Shown piece by piece: positions 1-7,700 of a stretch of 32,041 nucleotides of DNA. A model generated the notes under the pieces. It made no database searches. It had not been told where the DNA came from and saw only the letters and a program-made list of their open reading frames with translations. Within the stretch, counting starts at the first letter, position 1, and each line of letters starts with the position of its first letter. A program made the translations under genes and the position numbers. The DNA is from Lachnospiraceae bacterium (GTDB lineage Bacteria > Bacillota > Clostridia > Lachnospirales > Lachnospiraceae). The stretch spans positions 1-32,041 of the forward strand of contig JAGAQI010000147.1 of assembly GCA_017622795.1 (NCBI GenBank), written 5' to 3'.

Positions 1-140
1 GTCAGACCAGAGATTTGCCTCCACCTTCCTTCAGATTTCACCTCACGATGAACACCCTTGGTCTTGGCTGTATCCTTCCCACTACTAGGGCGGATTAGGG
101 ACTTTCACCCGTTAGAAACGTGCGCCGCTAGGCGCACACA
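1..140 (+). other. possible tail of a mobile element entering from the left
   Basis: No reading frame of credible length covers this stretch. It contains a phrase around 50-115 (aacacccttggtcttggc, then gggactttcacccgttag) that I associate with sequence found beside insertion sequences in Firmicutes, followed by a perfect hairpin at 120-137 (GTGCGCC-GCTA-GGCGCAC). Palindromic ends like this are common on transposable elements, but no transposase is visible and the element class cannot be named. The association is from memory and was not searched. It could equally be the 3' untranslated end of an ordinary gene outside the window. Confidence 0.25.
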
Positions 141-144
141 GCAC

Positions 145-181
145 AGGTGCCGCACACTTCTCTGATGCGGCACCTCTTTTT
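145..181 (+). terminator. intrinsic terminator of a rightward transcript from outside the window
   Basis: A perfect 10-bp stem (AGGTGCCGCA / TGCGGCACCT) with an 11-base loop is followed on the + strand by CTTTTT. The T-run lies on the + side only, so it would stop transcription coming from the left. thrS, converging from the right, has the same hairpin downstream but no T-run in its own direction. Confidence 0.75.
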
Positions 182-197
182 CATATAAAACTTACTA

Positions 198-1955
198 CTA
201 CTTCTTAACCAGCTCCACCAACTGCTTAAGGCTCATCTCCCCCAGCTCCTGTTTCTCAATTTCCGCATCTCTTTGTCTCACGGAAACAGAACCGTTCTTC
301 TCCTCGTTCTCGCCCACGATTACCATGTACGGCACCTTATCCATGCGAGCTTCCCGGATTTTGTAACCCAGTTTTTCATTGCGCAAATCCAATTCTGCCC
401 GAACATCTGCATCTTCCAACTGTTCTGCCACTTTCTTTGCATAGTCCATGTACTTGTCGGAAACCGGAAGAATTTTCACCTGCACCGGAGCCAGCCATGC
501 CGGGAATTTGCCTGCATAATGCTCAATCAGAATGCCGATAAAACGCTCGATAGAACCGAATACCACACGGTGCAGCATAATCGGGCGGTGCTTCTCGCCA
601 TCGGCACCAATGTACTCAATACCGAAGCGCTGCGGAAGCTGAAAGTCCAACTGAATCGTGCCGCACTGCCACATTCTTCCGAGGGAATCCTTTAAATGGA
701 AATCAAGCTTCGGACCGTAGAAGGCGCCATCTCCCTCATTTACCACATAAGACTTGCCAAGACCCACAACCGCCTGCTCCAGAGCCTTCGTTGCCAATTC
801 CCAGTCCTCATCGCTGCCGATGGAATTTTCCGGTCTCGTGGACAGTTCAATTTGGTAGGAAAAGCCAAACTTGGCATACACTTTATCAATCAGCCGCATC
901 ACACCCTGAATCTCGTCCATTACCTGATCTTCCCGCATGAAGATATGGGCATCATCCTGCGTGAAAGAGCGGACACGCATCAAACCATGCAACGTTCCTG
1001 ATTTTTCGTTACGGTGCACCAGACCAAGCTCTGCCATACGGATTGGCAGCTCCTTGTAGGATTTTGGCTGCAGCTTATACACCAGCATGCCGCCCGGACA
1101 GCTCATAGGCTTAATGGCATAATCCTCATCTTCCACCTGCAGGGAGTACATAGACTCTCTGTAATGTTCCCAATGACCGGACGTTTCCCAAAGACTTCGC
1201 TCCAGCATAATCGGTGTGGACACCTCCACATAACACTCTTTGCGGTGAATTTTTCTCCAATAATCAATGAGGAGATTTTTTAACATCATGCCCTTTGGCA
1301 AAAATACCGGGAGCCCTGGGCCTTCGTCAAAAATCGTAAAGATACCAAGCTCCTTGCCCAGCTTTCTGTGGTCTCTTGCCTTTGCTTCCTCCAGCATGTG
1401 GAGATAATCTTCCAACTGGGATGCCTTTGGAAAAGAAATACCGTAAATTCTCGTTAACATCGGATTTTTTTCGTCGCCCCGCCAGTAGGCACCTGCCACA
1501 GATAACAGCTTGATTGCCTTAATCTGACACACATTGGAAATGTGGGGACCTGCACAGAACTCCTCATACTCGCCCTGCTTGTAAAAGCTAATGCGTACGT
1601 CGTCAGCCAGTTCTCTGATGAGTTCCAGCTTGTATGGCTCATTTGCCTGCTCCATGTAGGCAATGGCTTCTTCTTTCGACTTTTCGCTCACCTGCAGGGA
1701 GAGGGATTCCTTCACTATCTTTTTCATTTCCTCTTCGATTGCGCTTAAATGCTCATCAGAGAATGGGAATGCAAAGTCAAAATCGTAATAAAAACCGTTT
1801 TCAATGGCCGGACCGATGGCACATTTCGTTTCCGGATACAACCTCTTTACCGCCTGGGCAAGCACATGGGCACTCGTATGCCAAAATGCTTTCTTTCCTT
1901 CCAATTCCTCAAATTTTACTTCCATTACTTCGTTGTTGCTTTGTAGAACCTTCAT
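198..1955 (-). CDS. thrS: threonyl-tRNA synthetase lacking the N-terminal TGS domain
   Basis: Class II aminoacyl-tRNA synthetase that charges tRNA-Thr in the cytoplasm. The 585-residue protein opens almost directly with the editing domain: HxxxH at 26-30 (HTSAH) and CxxxH at 134-138 (CAGPH). The catalytic core follows, with the zinc ligands Cys286 (PMSCPGG), His337 (QDDAHIF) and the His of LHRVVFGSIERF, and then a C-terminal anticodon-binding domain ending in LVELVKK. Usual family members are about 635-645 residues because of a TGS domain of about 60 residues in front; that domain is missing here. The start is supported by AAAGGAG eight bases upstream, and the T-box leader lies directly behind it, so there is no room for a hidden TGS exon. 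Expression should respond to uncharged tRNA-Thr through that leader. Confidence 0.97.
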   Translation of the reverse strand: MKVLQSNNEVMEVKFEELEGKKAFWHTSAHVLAQAVKRLYPETKCAIGPAIENGFYYDFDFAFPFSDEHLSAIEEEMKKIVKESLSLQVSEKSKEEAIAYMEQANEPYKLELIRELADDVRISFYKQGEYEEFCAGPHISNVCQIKAIKLLSVAGAYWRGDEKNPMLTRIYGISFPKASQLEDYLHMLEEAKARDHRKLGKELGIFTIFDEGPGLPVFLPKGMMLKNLLIDYWRKIHRKECYVEVSTPIMLERSLWETSGHWEHYRESMYSLQVEDEDYAIKPMSCPGGMLVYKLQPKSYKELPIRMAELGLVHRNEKSGTLHGLMRVRSFTQDDAHIFMREDQVMDEIQGVMRLIDKVYAKFGFSYQIELSTRPENSIGSDEDWELATKALEQAVVGLGKSYVVNEGDGAFYGPKLDFHLKDSLGRMWQCGTIQLDFQLPQRFGIEYIGADGEKHRPIMLHRVVFGSIERFIGILIEHYAGKFPAWLAPVQVKILPVSDKYMDYAKKVAEQLEDADVRAELDLRNEKLGYKIREARMDKVPYMVIVGENEEKNGSVSVRQRDAEIEKQELGEMSLKQLVELVKK

Positions 1956-1989
1956 AGTTGCTACTCCTTTCTTTTTTGTTCTTGAATAG

Positions 1990-2290
1990 ATATGTAACTA
2001 TTCAGCCCACGCTATAGTTACTTTTTCAACAACATAAGAAAAGCACCCATAAGAGTATTAAACCTCTTAAGGGTGCTTTTAGCACGGTTCCACCTTAACT
2101 TTTCACTTCAGATTCCATCAAATCCTATCCTTTAACGCAGGCATACGGTAACACTTACTGACTTTGGGCGTTACAGCTCTGGAATGGTTTTCGTCTACGT
2201 TCCGCATAAGCAGCTTCCACCAAATGCTGCTCTCTCTGGATGCTTTCCGGTAAACTACTTGTTTCCGTCAACGCTTTTCTTATGTTATTG
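1990..2290 (-). promoter_or_regulatory. T-box riboswitch leader of thrS (threonine specifier ACC)
   Basis: Read on the minus strand, the leader has the T-box sequence AAGGTGGAACCGTGCT (2083-2098), the signature that pairs with the free 3' end of uncharged tRNA. It is followed at once by a terminator. Toward the 5' end lies stem I, closed by GCGTT near 2272 and AACGC near 2168, with an AGTA-type segment (caagtagt, near 2255). An ACC triplet at 2186-2188 in the expected specifier position before the closing strand is a threonine codon and fits the gene served. The fold was reasoned by eye, so the ends are approximate. It should allow read-through into thrS when tRNA-Thr is uncharged. Confidence 0.93.
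2037..2080 (-). terminator. regulated terminator of the thrS T-box
   Basis: On the minus strand AAAAGCACCCTTAAGAG pairs with CTCTTATGGGTGCTTTT (one mismatch), followed by CTT. It starts only a few bases after the T-box sequence, so the antiterminator and terminator are mutually exclusive, as in other T-box leaders. Confidence 0.9.
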
Positions 2291-2295
2291 TGGTG

Positions 2296-2324
2296 ATGAT
2301 ACCACCGTTTAATAAAGTTGTCAA
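2296..2324 (-). promoter_or_regulatory. sigma-A promoter of the thrS leader
   Basis: TTGACA (2319-2324) and TATCAT (2296-2301) on the minus strand, separated by exactly 17 bases. Transcription would begin near 2289, at the 5' end of the T-box leader. Confidence 0.85.
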
Positions 2325-2342
2325 GGAATTTGTTTCATTGGA

Positions 2343-2753
2343 TTACATATGCTTTTCAATAAAGCTGTCAATCACAGGAAGCTTAATCGTTTTATTATCA
2401 AATGCAAGAAGTGCAAGCGCTAACATAAGAAGCTTCTCAAATACGGAAAGAACCGTATTGATAAAAGTAACAATTCTGGAAAGGAACAGAATGCTAAAAT
2501 TACCGCCAAAAATACTTACCAAATCATCCACAATGCTGATTGCATTTGGAATAAATCCGATTACTGCACTGATCACAGAAAAAGCAACTGTAATCACAAG
2601 AGCCTTCACCACAGATTTCTTTAACCACTCATCGGATTCACAAAGTAAAACATACCCTGCAATCAACACTAATGCCAGATAACCGGAAAACAGCCCTAAC
2701 AAATATGTACCAGCCGCCATCATTGCAACAGAAATTCCTAACTTTGTTTTCAT
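2343..2753 (-). CDS. small multi-pass membrane protein, function unknown
   Basis: A 136-residue protein that I do not recognise. It has about four hydrophobic segments: near the N-terminus (ISVAMMAAGTYLLGLFSG running into YLALVLIAGYVLL), then VKALVITVAFSVISAVIGFI, and ILFLSRIVTFINTVLSVFEKLLMLALALLAF. It has short charged loops (ESDEWLKK) and ends in EKHM. An upstream ATG at 2757-2759 gives two more residues, but it sits only two bases from the AGGAGG site (2762-2767), whereas the ATG at 2751-2753 has the usual spacing of eight, so I chose the latter. The gene ends about 20 bases before the thrS promoter and appears to be a single-gene unit with its own promoter. Location in the cytoplasmic membrane is inferred from hydrophobicity only. 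Confidence 0.7.
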   Translation of the reverse strand: MKTKLGISVAMMAAGTYLLGLFSGYLALVLIAGYVLLCESDEWLKKSVVKALVITVAFSVISAVIGFIPNAISIVDDLVSIFGGNFSILFLSRIVTFINTVLSVFEKLLMLALALLAFDNKTIKLPVIDSFIEKHM

Positions 2754-2793
2754 TTTCATATCCTCCTAAAGGTAAAATAAATTGAACTCCTTT

Positions 2794-2822
2794 ATTTTAT
2801 ACAACTTTGTTCTGTTTTTCAA
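2794..2822 (-). promoter_or_regulatory. promoter of the small membrane protein gene
   Basis: TTGAAA (2817-2822), a 17-base spacer and TAAAAT (2794-2799) on the minus strand, about 40 bases ahead of the start codon at 2753. Confidence 0.6.
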
Positions 2823-2907
2823 TAGTTTTCTTCTATCATTCTTTTTTCACTCTTTTCCCATCTCACCATATACTAATAATGAAACACAAAAAGGGAGTAT
2901 ACCTTCT

Positions 2908-3762
2908 ATGGCTATTTTTACTAATCAGGCAACCCTGTCTTACAATAATACAACGACAACTTCCAATATCGTTACAGGAGAAATTATCGAAGTACTCTCT
3001 GCTGCAAAGAACGCAGTAGACGATGAGTACCGCTTCGGTGATACCGTAACCTATGTTGTAAGCATTGTTAACACCGGCACAGCCGCTTTCAACAACTTGA
3101 CTATCACCGATGACTTAGGCGCATACACCGCCTCGGGAGTAACAAGAACCCCTCTCACCTATGTGGAGGATTCCCTTGCCTACTACGCAAACGGCGTTTT
3201 ACAGACCGGTGCAACCGCAGTGGCAGGCCCGTCTTTGGTTATCAGTGGCATCAACGTACCGGCCAGCGGAAATGCTATCGTTATTTACAACGCCCGTGTA
3301 AATGAATTCGCACCTTTAGCTTCCGGTTCTACCATCGCAAACGAAGCTACCATTTCCGGTGCAGGTCTCACAACTCCGATTACGGTATCCGATACTATTA
3401 CCATCGCAAATGCAGCCCAGCTTTCCATTACCAAAGGTCTGACACCGGAAACTGTTGCTGAAAACGGTCAGTTAACCTACACCTTCACCATACAAAACAC
3501 CGGCAACACCCCTGCTGTTGCTACCGATAACGTGACTGTAACCGACCTTTTCAATCCAATTTTAGAAAACATCACCGTAGCGTTAAACGGCACAGTTTTA
3601 ACAGAAGGACCGGAGTATGTCTACGATGAAACCACCGGTTTATTCCAAACCGTAGCAAGTGTAATTACCGTTCCTGCTGCCACCTACACCCAGGACCCTG
3701 TCACCGGACAGTGGACAATTGTACCGGGCGTAACCGTGCTTACCGTAACCGGAACTGTATAA
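2908..3762 (+). CDS. DUF11-type repeat protein without signal peptide
   Basis: A 284-residue protein rich in Thr, Val, Asn and Ala, made of two beta-sandwich-like DUF11 (conserved repeat, TIGR01451-type) units. One is near residues 30-140 (GDTVTYVVSIVNTGTAAFNN followed by a TDDLG segment); the second is near 170-280 (NGQLTYTFTIQNTGNTPA, then VTDLF). DUF11 units usually occur in secreted surface proteins, yet with the start at 2908 (AAGGGAG ten bases upstream) there is no signal peptide, transmembrane anchor or LPxTG motif. The frame continues upstream to a TTG at 2782 and would add a hydrophobic stretch, but that codon lacks a ribosome site and most of the extension reads as intergenic sequence. 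Similar stand-alone proteins starting MAxFTNQA are familiar from Lachnospiraceae. Function unknown; a structural or adhesive role would be a guess. Confidence 0.8.
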   Translation: MAIFTNQATLSYNNTTTTSNIVTGEIIEVLSAAKNAVDDEYRFGDTVTYVVSIVNTGTAAFNNLTITDDLGAYTASGVTRTPLTYVEDSLAYYANGVLQTGATAVAGPSLVISGINVPASGNAIVIYNARVNEFAPLASGSTIANEATISGAGLTTPITVSDTITIANAAQLSITKGLTPETVAENGQLTYTFTIQNTGNTPAVATDNVTVTDLFNPILENITVALNGTVLTEGPEYVYDETTGLFQTVASVITVPAATYTQDPVTGQWTIVPGVTVLTVTGTV

Positions 3763-3769
3763 GAATTCA

Positions 3770-3799
3770 AAAAGGGGCTGTTATCCAGCCCCTTTTGTT
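3770..3799. terminator. bidirectional terminator between the DUF11 and Nudix genes
   Basis: A perfect 11-bp stem AAAAGGGGCTG / CAGCCCCTTTT with a five-base loop, A-rich on the left and T-rich on the right. It lies right after both convergent stop codons and can serve both genes. Confidence 0.9.
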
Positions 3800-4287
3800 T
3801 ACATCCTTTTCCCGTTTAAAACAGTTTCCACCAGATTATCTCCTTCATATCTTAACTTTAAGGAAAATACCGGTATCTCCTCTTCCAGTAGCCGGAAGAA
3901 TACCTTATCCCCCTCCCATACGGGCAGTTGATATACCTCTCGTTTTTTCACCCATTCCAGGTTGCCCTCGTTGCACTCCGTTATTTCTCCTTCATATCCG
4001 TCCGCCGTATACAAAAACATATACTCTGTCGGATATACATCCGTGGAAAAAGTAACAATTCCTCGAAGCCGGAAACTGGTCAGTTTCAGTCCTGTTTCTT
4101 CCCATACTTCCCGAAGCAGGCATTCCTCCGGGGATTCTCCGTTTTCAAAATGCCCGCCTACGCCAATCCATTTGTCCTTATTAATGTCTTTTTCCTTTTT
4201 TACCCGGTGCAACATCAAATAAGAATCGTCCTTTTCGATATAACAGAGTGTGGTACAATTATGCTTATTATCATTTATATTGTCCAT
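3799..4287 (-). CDS. Nudix hydrolase (MutT/8-oxo-dGTPase-like)
   Basis: Hydrolyses a nucleoside diphosphate linked to another moiety; the precise substrate cannot be read from sequence. The complete Nudix box is present (GX5EX7REUXEEXGU), reading GHFENGE followed by seven residues and REVWEETGL, around residues 46-68 of the 162-residue protein. The order of motifs (MLHR before the box, LEWV after) resembles the MutT/8-oxo-dGTP diphosphatase branch. The longest frame begins at 4308, but AAGGAG at 4295-4300 lies inside that extension and has ideal spacing for the ATG at 4285-4287, which I take as the start. The gene follows the helicase gene by about 70 bases on the same strand and may be co-transcribed. 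Confidence 0.9.
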   Translation of the reverse strand: MDNINDNKHNCTTLCYIEKDDSYLMLHRVKKEKDINKDKWIGVGGHFENGESPEECLLREVWEETGLKLTSFRLRGIVTFSTDVYPTEYMFLYTADGYEGEITECNEGNLEWVKKREVYQLPVWEGDKVFFRLLEEEIPVFSLKLRYEGDNLVETVLNGKRM

Positions 4288-4355
4288 AAAAAGTCTCCTT
4301 CTCATCAATACTACAACTTATTTCACATAATGCACACACACTTCCATAAAACCTC

Positions 4356-7300
4356 CTATCTGTTAAACAACTTATACAAACGTAAATTCTCCGCATCGTT
4401 TCCGCCAAATAAAACATAATACTCAATCTGCGTTTCCTGCTCGGTACAAATATACTGCCCGTACACGCCCACGCCGCAGAAGTACGCAGCATCTTCCGCA
4501 GAAACCGCAATCCCGTATCCTCTTCCGGAAAGTAACAGCGGCATTCTCTTTTTCTTTCCGCCGATGGAAATATAGCGGGCTTTTCCGTTTACCTCTACCA
4601 AATCCTCATCCAAAATACCCTTTGCAGAGATTTTTTCACTTTTTGCCCAATCAAAATAGTTCCAGGTTTTGGAAACATCCGGTTCAATTTGGTGCGGTTC
4701 TTTTCCTGACTCTTTGAAAAGCAGTGCTCCCTTCGTATCCAGGAAGCTTAAAGCACCTGTCTTTTTCTCCATACGGACAACCAGTTTTTTCGTGATTATT
4801 TCGTATACCGACGGATTTTCCCTGGCAAGAAAAGATACCTTTTTCTCCCCCGTATACTTCCACTTTTCTTCGGCAAAGGTATCTGCCTGTCCTCTGACAA
4901 ACTGTATCCGGACTATCGCATCCGTCACCGGTGTTACCCGAAGTGTTCCGTAGTTGCTTACAAACTCCACAAATTCTTTGGATTTCTTTACCCAGCGGAC
5001 GCCGCAATCAATTCTGCTGTGCCCCTTTGGTGTTAGTTTATCTGTTGCCACAACAGTTGCGAACTGATATGGCGAAGTATTGATTTCCGCATCTGTCTCC
5101 GGTCCGGGCGCTTTTTTCACAGGTGCTGCTTTTATCACCGGTTTTTCCTCTGTCCTTTGTACCGGTGTAACACTCACTTTCCCCTGTTCCTTCTGTCCCT
5201 CAGTCTTTGGCTGATTCAGTCCGTACCGTTTGGTTGTCCGCTCCAGAAACATGGCAAGTTCGTCCTGTTTTTCCTCTTCCGTCACCTTATGGATGACCCG
5301 GGGTGCTGCCACACGTAAAATGTCCTGTTGTTTTTCCAGGGAACGCTGCTTCTTTTCCTCCGATACCGGTGTGGCAATCAAATCCGTCAGGTCATTTAAG
5401 TGTACCACAGCCAGTTCATGTAATGCTCTGGTTGCTGCCACATATAACAGCTTCACATACTGATCTTCCATCGGGTATTTTTCTTTTGACGGATGATACA
5501 GTAAAACCGCATCAAATTCCAGACCCTTGGTGTATTCCACCGGAAGCACCATGACACCTTCATCAAACACCGCCGTTTCCGGATTGCTGTCTGCCAATGT
5601 AATTTTTCCACCAAGCATCCAGGTGACATCTGCCGCTTCTTTCTCATCCGCACAAATTACCGCAATGGTTCCGTGACCTTCTTTTTTCCAGTTTTCAATG
5701 ATGCTTACCACGGCACGGTTCATGTTTTCTTCTGTGTCATATCCCTGAATAGTCACCGGATTTCCGTGACGCAAAATCGGTTCTGCCGGGTAAATCGGGA
5801 AATTACCGTGATGCAATACTTCCGTTGCAAATTCCGATATTTCCACCGTATTACGGTAACTCTTTTTCAAAATGCCAAAGTTATCATAATCTCCGGTCAA
5901 AATCAATCCCCGTAAATCTTCCCAGTCATTCAATCCGTAACCATAGTGTATGTTTTGGGACACATCGCCCATAATGGTATAGGTACAGCCTCTGAGACAA
6001 TATGCCAGGGAACCGTATACCATCATACCGAAATCCTGTGCTTCATCAATGATAACATGGGATGCTTCCCGGATTGGGTCGATTTCCTTAATCCGCTTAT
6101 AAAGATACGCCAGTGCTGCCAGGTCATACACGTCATAAGCTCCGGCTTCCGCGAAAATTTTACTGCCTTTTTTTCTCTGATGTGCCAAAAATTCTTCGTA
6201 TAAATCAAACAGGGAACCCTTCCATTCGTCTCTGCCAAAATGAACTTTGCATGCTCTGTTCAGTTCTTTTTTCTCTTCCGGTGTATAGGAAACCGACTTT
6301 CCGGTCAATTCATTTTCCAGTCTGCCAAGCAGCCATTCATTTAATGCATTGATTTTTGCCTGCACCGACATTCTTGGATTATTTTTTATATAAGTTTCAA
6401 TGGATTTCTTTTCTAAAAGCACCACTCCGGTCTTTTCAATTATCACCGGTTCCGTCTTAATTGTTTTGGCTTCATAGTCCTCGCAAAAAGCTTCCAGGTC
6501 ATGGAACCAGGCATATTCCCCTTTCCGGTATGCTTCTTTATCGTTTGGATCTGTTGCCTTCACTTTATGCTTTTTATCATCCCAGTCTTCATACAGCAGC
6601 CGGATAAATAACTGCTCCATGGTCATTTGGGAAACACCGTAAACATCTAATTCCGGCAGAACACCGGTGATATAGTTTAACAAAATACGGTTACTTCCCA
6701 CGATATAAAAATCCACCGGGCGGAACTGTTCGTAATTGTACAAAATATAAGAAATCCGGTGCATTGCCACGGTGGTTTTTCCGGAACCAGCCACCCCCTG
6801 TACAATCAAATTAGTTTTGGGGGACATGCGGATAATCGCATTCTGTTCCTTCTGAATGGTACCGATAATTTCTCCCAGCACAGCCTTTTTACTTTTTGCC
6901 AGACACTTGGTGAGAAGTTCATCGTTTGCCACAATATCCGAATCAAAAAAGTCTTTCAGCTTATCTTCTTCAATTTCATACGTACGCTTCCGGAACAGTT
7001 CAATCTCGTGGATCTTTGTTTCATCCAGCTTGATGTCTTTCACCGTATAAGTGCAGTTTCCCAAAGCATTTTCGTAGTACACCGATGCCATCGGTGCTCT
7101 CCAGTCAATCACCAGCTGTTCCACCCCGTCCGGTGAAATGCCGACACGTCCTACATAATAGGATTCCGGCTCCGAAAGAGCGGCATCCTGAAAGTCAATT
7201 CTTCCGAAATACGGCTTTTTACGTGCTTTGATACAGCGGAGCAAATCCTGCTTGCTCTCCTGAAACAAAGACTCCGTATTATGCCACAGGGCGAGCACTT

Positions 7301-7457
7301 CTTTGTCCCTGGTGTCATAAGACTCTAACATATCCTGCAACTGTTCCGACAGCCCCTTCTGATGCCCTTCTGCCCGCTCCAGATTGCGCTGCGCCACTGC
7401 CAGGATTTTCTTCAGCTGCTGTTCTTCTGCTTCTCTGCTGGTCCCGAATACCTTCAT
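4356..7457 (-). CDS. HelD-like superfamily 1 helicase with C-terminal GH31 N-domain-like extension
   Basis: An SF1 (UvrD/Rep-like) ATPase of the HelD type, a family that removes stalled RNA polymerase from DNA in Bacillus. Residue numbers are for the 1045-residue longest frame. An antiparallel coiled-coil N-terminus (about 20-90) leads to the HelD signature YFGRIDF (95-101) and VIDWRAP. Walker A is GVAGSGKT (233-240), Walker B IIDEAQD (481-487), then GDVSQN, SYRNT, KGLEF (656-660) and YVAATRA. After a Pro/Lys/Glu-rich linker (about 755-805), residues 826-1045 match the layout of the GH31 alpha-glucosidase N-terminal beta-sandwich: LRVTPVTDAIVRIQF, LVVRMEKKTGALSFLD, LLLSGRGYGI, EYYVLFG. The chain ends where the GH31 barrel would begin. 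The start at 7457 is set by AGAAGGAG with a seven-base gap; the longer frame from 7493 contains that site. The bacterial HelD protein is about 770 residues, so the tail is extra. Confidence 0.88.
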   Translation of the reverse strand: MKVFGTSREAEEQQLKKILAVAQRNLERAEGHQKGLSEQLQDMLESYDTRDKEVLALWHNTESLFQESKQDLLRCIKARKKPYFGRIDFQDAALSEPESYYVGRVGISPDGVEQLVIDWRAPMASVYYENALGNCTYTVKDIKLDETKIHEIELFRKRTYEIEEDKLKDFFDSDIVANDELLTKCLAKSKKAVLGEIIGTIQKEQNAIIRMSPKTNLIVQGVAGSGKTTVAMHRISYILYNYEQFRPVDFYIVGSNRILLNYITGVLPELDVYGVSQMTMEQLFIRLLYEDWDDKKHKVKATDPNDKEAYRKGEYAWFHDLEAFCEDYEAKTIKTEPVIIEKTGVVLLEKKSIETYIKNNPRMSVQAKINALNEWLLGRLENELTGKSVSYTPEEKKELNRACKVHFGRDEWKGSLFDLYEEFLAHQRKKGSKIFAEAGAYDVYDLAALAYLYKRIKEIDPIREASHVIIDEAQDFGMMVYGSLAYCLRGCTYTIMGDVSQNIHYGYGLNDWEDLRGLILTGDYDNFGILKKSYRNTVEISEFATEVLHHGNFPIYPAEPILRHGNPVTIQGYDTEENMNRAVVSIIENWKKEGHGTIAVICADEKEAADVTWMLGGKITLADSNPETAVFDEGVMVLPVEYTKGLEFDAVLLYHPSKEKYPMEDQYVKLLYVAATRALHELAVVHLNDLTDLIATPVSEEKKQRSLEKQQDILRVAAPRVIHKVTEEEKQDELAMFLERTTKRYGLNQPKTEGQKEQGKVSVTPVQRTEEKPVIKAAPVKKAPGPETDAEINTSPYQFATVVATDKLTPKGHSRIDCGVRWVKKSKEFVEFVSNYGTLRVTPVTDAIVRIQFVRGQADTFAEEKWKYTGEKKVSFLARENPSVYEIITKKLVVRMEKKTGALSFLDTKGALLFKESGKEPHQIEPDVSKTWNYFDWAKSEKISAKGILDEDLVEVNGKARYISIGGKKKRMPLLLSGRGYGIAVSAEDAAYFCGVGVYGQYICTEQETQIEYYVLFGGNDAENLRLYKLFNR

Positions 7458-7547
7458 TGGTTTTCTCCTTCTCTTTGCTGCTTTCGTGCTCATCCCATCA
7501 CTGTTTCTTTGCTACAAAACAATTCTAACATTTTTTCAAAAAAAGTA

Positions 7548-7576
7548 TAGACTTGTTTTTCAAAATGTTGTATAAT
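7548..7576 (+). promoter_or_regulatory. promoter-like sequence pointing into a hairpin
   Basis: TAGACT (7548-7553), a 17-base spacer and TATAAT (7571-7576) on the + strand. A transcript would start near 7583, inside the hairpin that follows, so its purpose is unclear; it may be fortuitous. Confidence 0.35.
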
Positions 7577-7578
7577 GC

Positions 7579-7617
7579 AAAATGAGGTGTGCCTAGAAAT
7601 ATGCACACCTCATTTTT
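7579..7617. terminator. strong hairpin with T-run abutting the distal rlmH-end copy
   Basis: A perfect 14-bp stem AAAATGAGGTGTGC / GCACACCTCATTTT with a ten-base loop and T5 on the + side; on the minus side it ends in CATTTTGC. Its right arm overlaps the stop codon of the rlmH-like end at 7610-7640. It may be the original rlmH terminator, displaced when DNA inserted at the rlmH 3' end. Confidence 0.6.
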
Positions 7618-7700
7618 GCTTATGATAAGGTTCACCATAACGATTTTAGGACATAGGAAAAGCTCTGTGAAGTTATTCTACTGAGGGAAATATACACTAG
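7610..7700 (-). repeat. rlmH 3'-end copy 1 (distal att-like site) with conserved flank
   Basis: On the minus strand the sequence codes Tyr-Gly-Glu-Pro-Tyr-His-Lys-Gln-Lys then TGA (stop at 7610-7612), matching the RlmH C-terminus GEPYHK. The core TATGATAAGGTTCACC (+ strand, 7621-7636) differs at one of 16 positions from the true rlmH end. The flank 7661-7700 (ctctgtgaagtta, tctactgagg) is closely similar to 11374-11412. There is no upstream rlmH body, so this is an isolated tail. Confidence 0.7.

Noticed and set aside
273-1957. Several + strand frames opposite thrS
   Set aside because: Antisense shadows of a well-identified gene; no ribosome sites or recognisable domains.
7610-7700. Copies at 7610 and 11330 as degraded complete rlmH genes
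   Set aside because: Only the last 6-8 codons match RlmH; upstream sequence does not continue the protein but instead is shared between the two copies.
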